Positions 13,332 through 15,549 of a stretch of DNA of 15,549 bases are shown here, in pieces. Under the pieces are notes generated by a model. It was not told where the DNA came from and did no database searches. It saw only the letters and a program-made list of their open reading frames with translations. The stretch lies in contig JANTGD010000041.1 in NCBI GenBank assembly GCA_024763135.1, positions 1 to 15,549 of the forward strand, in the 5' to 3' direction. The stretch comes from Thiotrichales bacterium. GTDB lineage: Bacteria > Pseudomonadota > Gammaproteobacteria > UWMA-0217. Within the stretch, counting starts at the first letter, position 1. Every line of letters begins with the position of its first letter. The position numbers and the translations under genes were made by a program.

Positions 13332-15422
13332 ATGCCTCGTAAGACTCCGATCGAACATTACCGAAATGTTGGGATTATGGCGCATATTGATGCGGGTAAA
13401 ACCACCACGACCGAGCGGGTGTTGTTTTATACGGGGGTGTCGCACAAGATTGGAGAGGTGCATGATGGCGCTGCGGTCATGGACTGGATGGAGCAAGAGC
13501 AGGAGCGGGGGATCACTATCACCTCGGCTGCCACGACTTGCTTTTGGCAGGGTATGGACAAGCAGTTCCCGCAGCACCGCATTAATATTATCGATACACC
13601 GGGACACGTCGATTTTACGATAGAAGTTGAGCGCTCACTCCGAGTGCTTGATGGCGCTTGTGCTGTTTTTTGTGCGGTTGGGGGGGTTGAGCCTCAGTCC
13701 GAAACGGTATGGCGGCAGGCGAATAAATATCGTGTGCCGCGCATCGCTTTTGTGAACAAGATGGATCGCTCCGGCGCGGATTTTTTGCGCGTGGTTGAGC
13801 AGATTCAGTCGCGGCTCGGTGCTCAGCCTGTGCCGATTCAATTGCCGATTGGATCAGAAGACAAATTTGAAGGTGTTATTGATCTTGTTCGCATGAAGGC
13901 CATCTATTGGAATGAACAAGATCGCGGAGTGACCTACCGCGAGGCGCCTATCCCTGATGACATGCACGCAGAGAGTCAGCGTTATCATGAGCGCATGGTG
14001 GAGTCTGCGGCAGAGGCGGACGAAACGCTGATGGAAGCCTACCTGGAGCGTGATGGTCTTTCCGGGGAGCAGGTGGTACAAGGCTTGCGTCAACGTACCT
14101 TGGCTAACGACTGTGTGCCGGTCTTATGCGGCTCGGCATTTAAAAACAAGGGCGTGCAGGCACTGCTGGATGCTGTGATCAATTACTTGCCGAGCCCAAT
14201 TGATGTGCCGCCTATTAAGGGGCATGTGGAGGACGCAGAGGAAGCGCGCCCTGCCGATGATGATGCGCCGTTTGCAGCGTTGGCATTTAAGATCGCCGCT
14301 GACCCGTTTGTTGGGAACCTGACGTTTTTCAGAGTTTACTCCGGTGTCCTGAAGTCTGGAGATAGCATTCTGAATTCGGTGAAGGGGAAGAAAGAGCGGA
14401 TCGGACGGCTGTTGCAAATGCACTCAAATCACCGCGAAGAGATTAAGGAAGTGCGCGCGGGTGATATTGCTGCGGCAGTGGGTCTAAAGGATGTCACCAC
14501 CGGCGATACGTTGTGTGATACGCGAGCGCCAATTGTGTTGGAGCGCATGGAATTTCCTGATCCGGTTATTTCTGTGGCGGTGGAGCCAAGAACGACGGGC
14601 GATCAGGAAAAAATGGGGGTTGCTTTGGGTAAGCTGGCTCAGGAAGACCCTTCCTTTCGCGTGACTACAGATGAAGAGTCGGGTCAGACAATTATCTCTG
14701 GGATGGGTGAATTACATCTCGAGATTATTGTGGATCGGCTCAAGCGTGAGTTTGGCGTGGAGGCCAACGTTGGTGCGCCGCAGGTGTCTTATCGGGAATC
14801 GATTAGCCAGACTGCGGAAGCGGAAGGTAAGTTTATCCGTCAGTCCGGTGGGCGCGGCCAGTATGGGCATGTTTGGCTGCGATTAGAGCCATTGGCGCGT
14901 GGTCAGGGCTACGAGTTCAAAGACGCGATTGTGGGTGGTGCAGTGCCCAAAGAGTTTATCCCGGCAGTGGATAAGGGTATTCAGGAGCAAATGGAGTCGG
15001 GTGTCCTTGCAGGTTATCCCATGGTGGATATCAAAGTGACCTTGTTCGATGGTTCTTACCACGATGTGGATTCCTCTGAAATGGCTTTCAAGATAGCGGC
15101 TGCAATGGGCTTTCGAGAGGGTGCAATGAAGGCGGGCCCGGTGCTGCTGGAGCCGATTATGAAAGTGGAAGTCGTCACTCCCGAAGAGTATATGGGTGAC
15201 GTGATGGGTGATCTCAACCGTCGACGTGGCATGGTTCAAGGGATGGATGATGTGCCCGCAGGCAAAGTGGTGCGGGCCGAGGTGCCGTTGGCAGAAATGT
15301 TCGGTTATGCCACCGATCTCCGGTCAGCGACGCAAGGGCGAGCAACGTATTCGATGGAATTTGAGCATTACGCTGAAGTTCCCGGTAATTTAGCGGCCGA
15401 AATGATAAATCAGGCTTCGTAA
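13332..15422 (+). CDS. fusA: Elongation factor EF-G
   Basis: This encodes 696 residues (E. coli 704). EF-G is the GTPase that drives translocation of tRNA and mRNA and, with RRF, ribosome recycling. The G domain shows the P-loop AHIDAGKT (residues 17-24), the switch I segment EQERGITITSAATT, DTPGH with D88 and H92, and NKMD at 142-145. GSAFKNKG marks the G5 region. Domain II follows with FKIAADPFVGNLTFFRVYSG. Domain III contains ERMEFPDPVISVAVEP, and domain IV contains the tip loop SYHDVDSSE with H577 (E. coli H583). Domain V contains GDVMGDLNRRRGM and AEMFGYATDLRS. This is the classic translocation EF-G. It lies 30 bases after rpsG with only a weak Shine-Dalgarno-like GAGAGA, and 21 bases before tuf. 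Confidence 0.99.
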   Translation: MPRKTPIEHYRNVGIMAHIDAGKTTTTERVLFYTGVSHKIGEVHDGAAVMDWMEQEQERGITITSAATTCFWQGMDKQFPQHRINIIDTPGHVDFTIEVERSLRVLDGACAVFCAVGGVEPQSETVWRQANKYRVPRIAFVNKMDRSGADFLRVVEQIQSRLGAQPVPIQLPIGSEDKFEGVIDLVRMKAIYWNEQDRGVTYREAPIPDDMHAESQRYHERMVESAAEADETLMEAYLERDGLSGEQVVQGLRQRTLANDCVPVLCGSAFKNKGVQALLDAVINYLPSPIDVPPIKGHVEDAEEARPADDDAPFAALAFKIAADPFVGNLTFFRVYSGVLKSGDSILNSVKGKKERIGRLLQMHSNHREEIKEVRAGDIAAAVGLKDVTTGDTLCDTRAPIVLERMEFPDPVISVAVEPRTTGDQEKMGVALGKLAQEDPSFRVTTDEESGQTIISGMGELHLEIIVDRLKREFGVEANVGAPQVSYRESISQTAEAEGKFIRQSGGRGQYGHVWLRLEPLARGQGYEFKDAIVGGAVPKEFIPAVDKGIQEQMESGVLAGYPMVDIKVTLFDGSYHDVDSSEMAFKIAAAMGFREGAMKAGPVLLEPIMKVEVVTPEEYMGDVMGDLNRRRGMVQGMDDVPAGKVVRAEVPLAEMFGYATDLRSATQGRATYSMEFEHYAEVPGNLAAEMINQAS

Positions 15423-15443
15423 TTTAATGAAAGGTGAGTAGCA

Positions 15444-15549
15444 GTGTCTAAAGAAAAATTTGAGCGTACGAAACCGCACGTAAACGTAGGGACCATTGGT
15501 CACGTAGACCATGGTAAGACGACACTGACGGCCGCGCTGACGAAAGTCA
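15444..15549 (+). CDS. tuf: Elongation factor EF-Tu, N-terminal part (partial, runs off window end)
   Basis: A GTG start at 15444 opens a frame of 35 complete codons beginning SKEKFERTKPHVNVGTIGH and reaching the P-loop GHVDHGKT at residues 19-26. This is the hallmark N-terminus of EF-Tu, the GTPase that delivers aminoacyl-tRNA. AAGGTG (15431-15436) lies seven bases upstream. The gene is the last visible member of the str operon, the tufA position, 21 bases after fusA. It is the second tuf gene in this window; the other ends at 99. The rest of the gene is outside the window, so its integrity cannot be judged. Confidence 0.97.
   Translation, partial: MSKEKFERTKPHVNVGTIGHVDHGKTTLTAALTKV

Noticed and set aside
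12807..13607. 266-codon antisense reading frame across rpsG and fusA
   Set aside because: It lies opposite two highly conserved genes, resembles no known family and has no ribosome site or promoter that I can see. It is a shadow of codon bias.
1..15549. Search for a novel system, mobile element, CRISPR array, toxin-antitoxin pair or phage remnant
   Set aside because: All long + strand frames are accounted for by known housekeeping genes, no gap exceeds 300 bases, and I see no array of repeats, inverted terminal repeats or foreign-looking composition.

Overview
This window is one continuous block of core transcription and translation genes, all on the + strand. It fits a gammaproteobacterium outside the Enterobacterales. 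Every protein aligns over nearly its full length with the Escherichia coli counterpart from memory. However, the gene order tuf - tRNA-Trp - secE - nusG - rplKAJL - rpoBC - rpsL - rpsG - fusA - tuf is the joined arrangement known from Pseudomonas-like genomes. In E. coli the rif and str clusters lie far apart. RpoC carries the long insertion typical of Gammaproteobacteria, and base composition looks close to 50% GC by eye. I cannot name a genus from this sequence.

Layout. 1-99 is the 3' end of one tuf gene, followed by a strong intrinsic terminator (121-157). The tRNA-Trp gene (160-235) begins two bases after the terminator's T-run. Next come secE (269-649) and nusG (651-1184). A 108-base leader precedes rplK (1293-1724), which abuts rplA (1725-2420). 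A 288-base gap holds a recognisable L10 leader RNA and an rplJ ribosome binding site that can be paired in two exclusive ways. rplJ (2709-3239) and rplL (3289-3666) follow. A terminator-like attenuator (3707-3736) then separates the ribosomal protein genes from rpoB (3796-7872) and rpoC (7908-12143). A 299-base gap contains a probable rpoC terminator, a near-consensus sigma70 promoter (12339-12367) and a long leader hairpin. The str operon follows: rpsL (12443-12817), rpsG (12831-13301), fusA (13332-15422) and the first 106 bases of a second tuf gene (15444 onward).

How the genes work together. The products are translation elongation factors (EF-Tu, EF-G), ribosomal stalk and GTPase-centre proteins (L11, L1, L10, L7/L12), 30S proteins S12 and S7, the two large RNA polymerase subunits, the elongation factor NusG and the translocon subunit SecE. 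The intergenic RNA structures probably set the ratios between these products.

Assessment. I found no sign of an undescribed system, mobile element, CRISPR array or defence locus. The coding content is ordinary and well conserved. The points worth a second look are in the untranslated RNA, in the rplJ C-terminal extension and in the paired tuf genes that bracket the segment.
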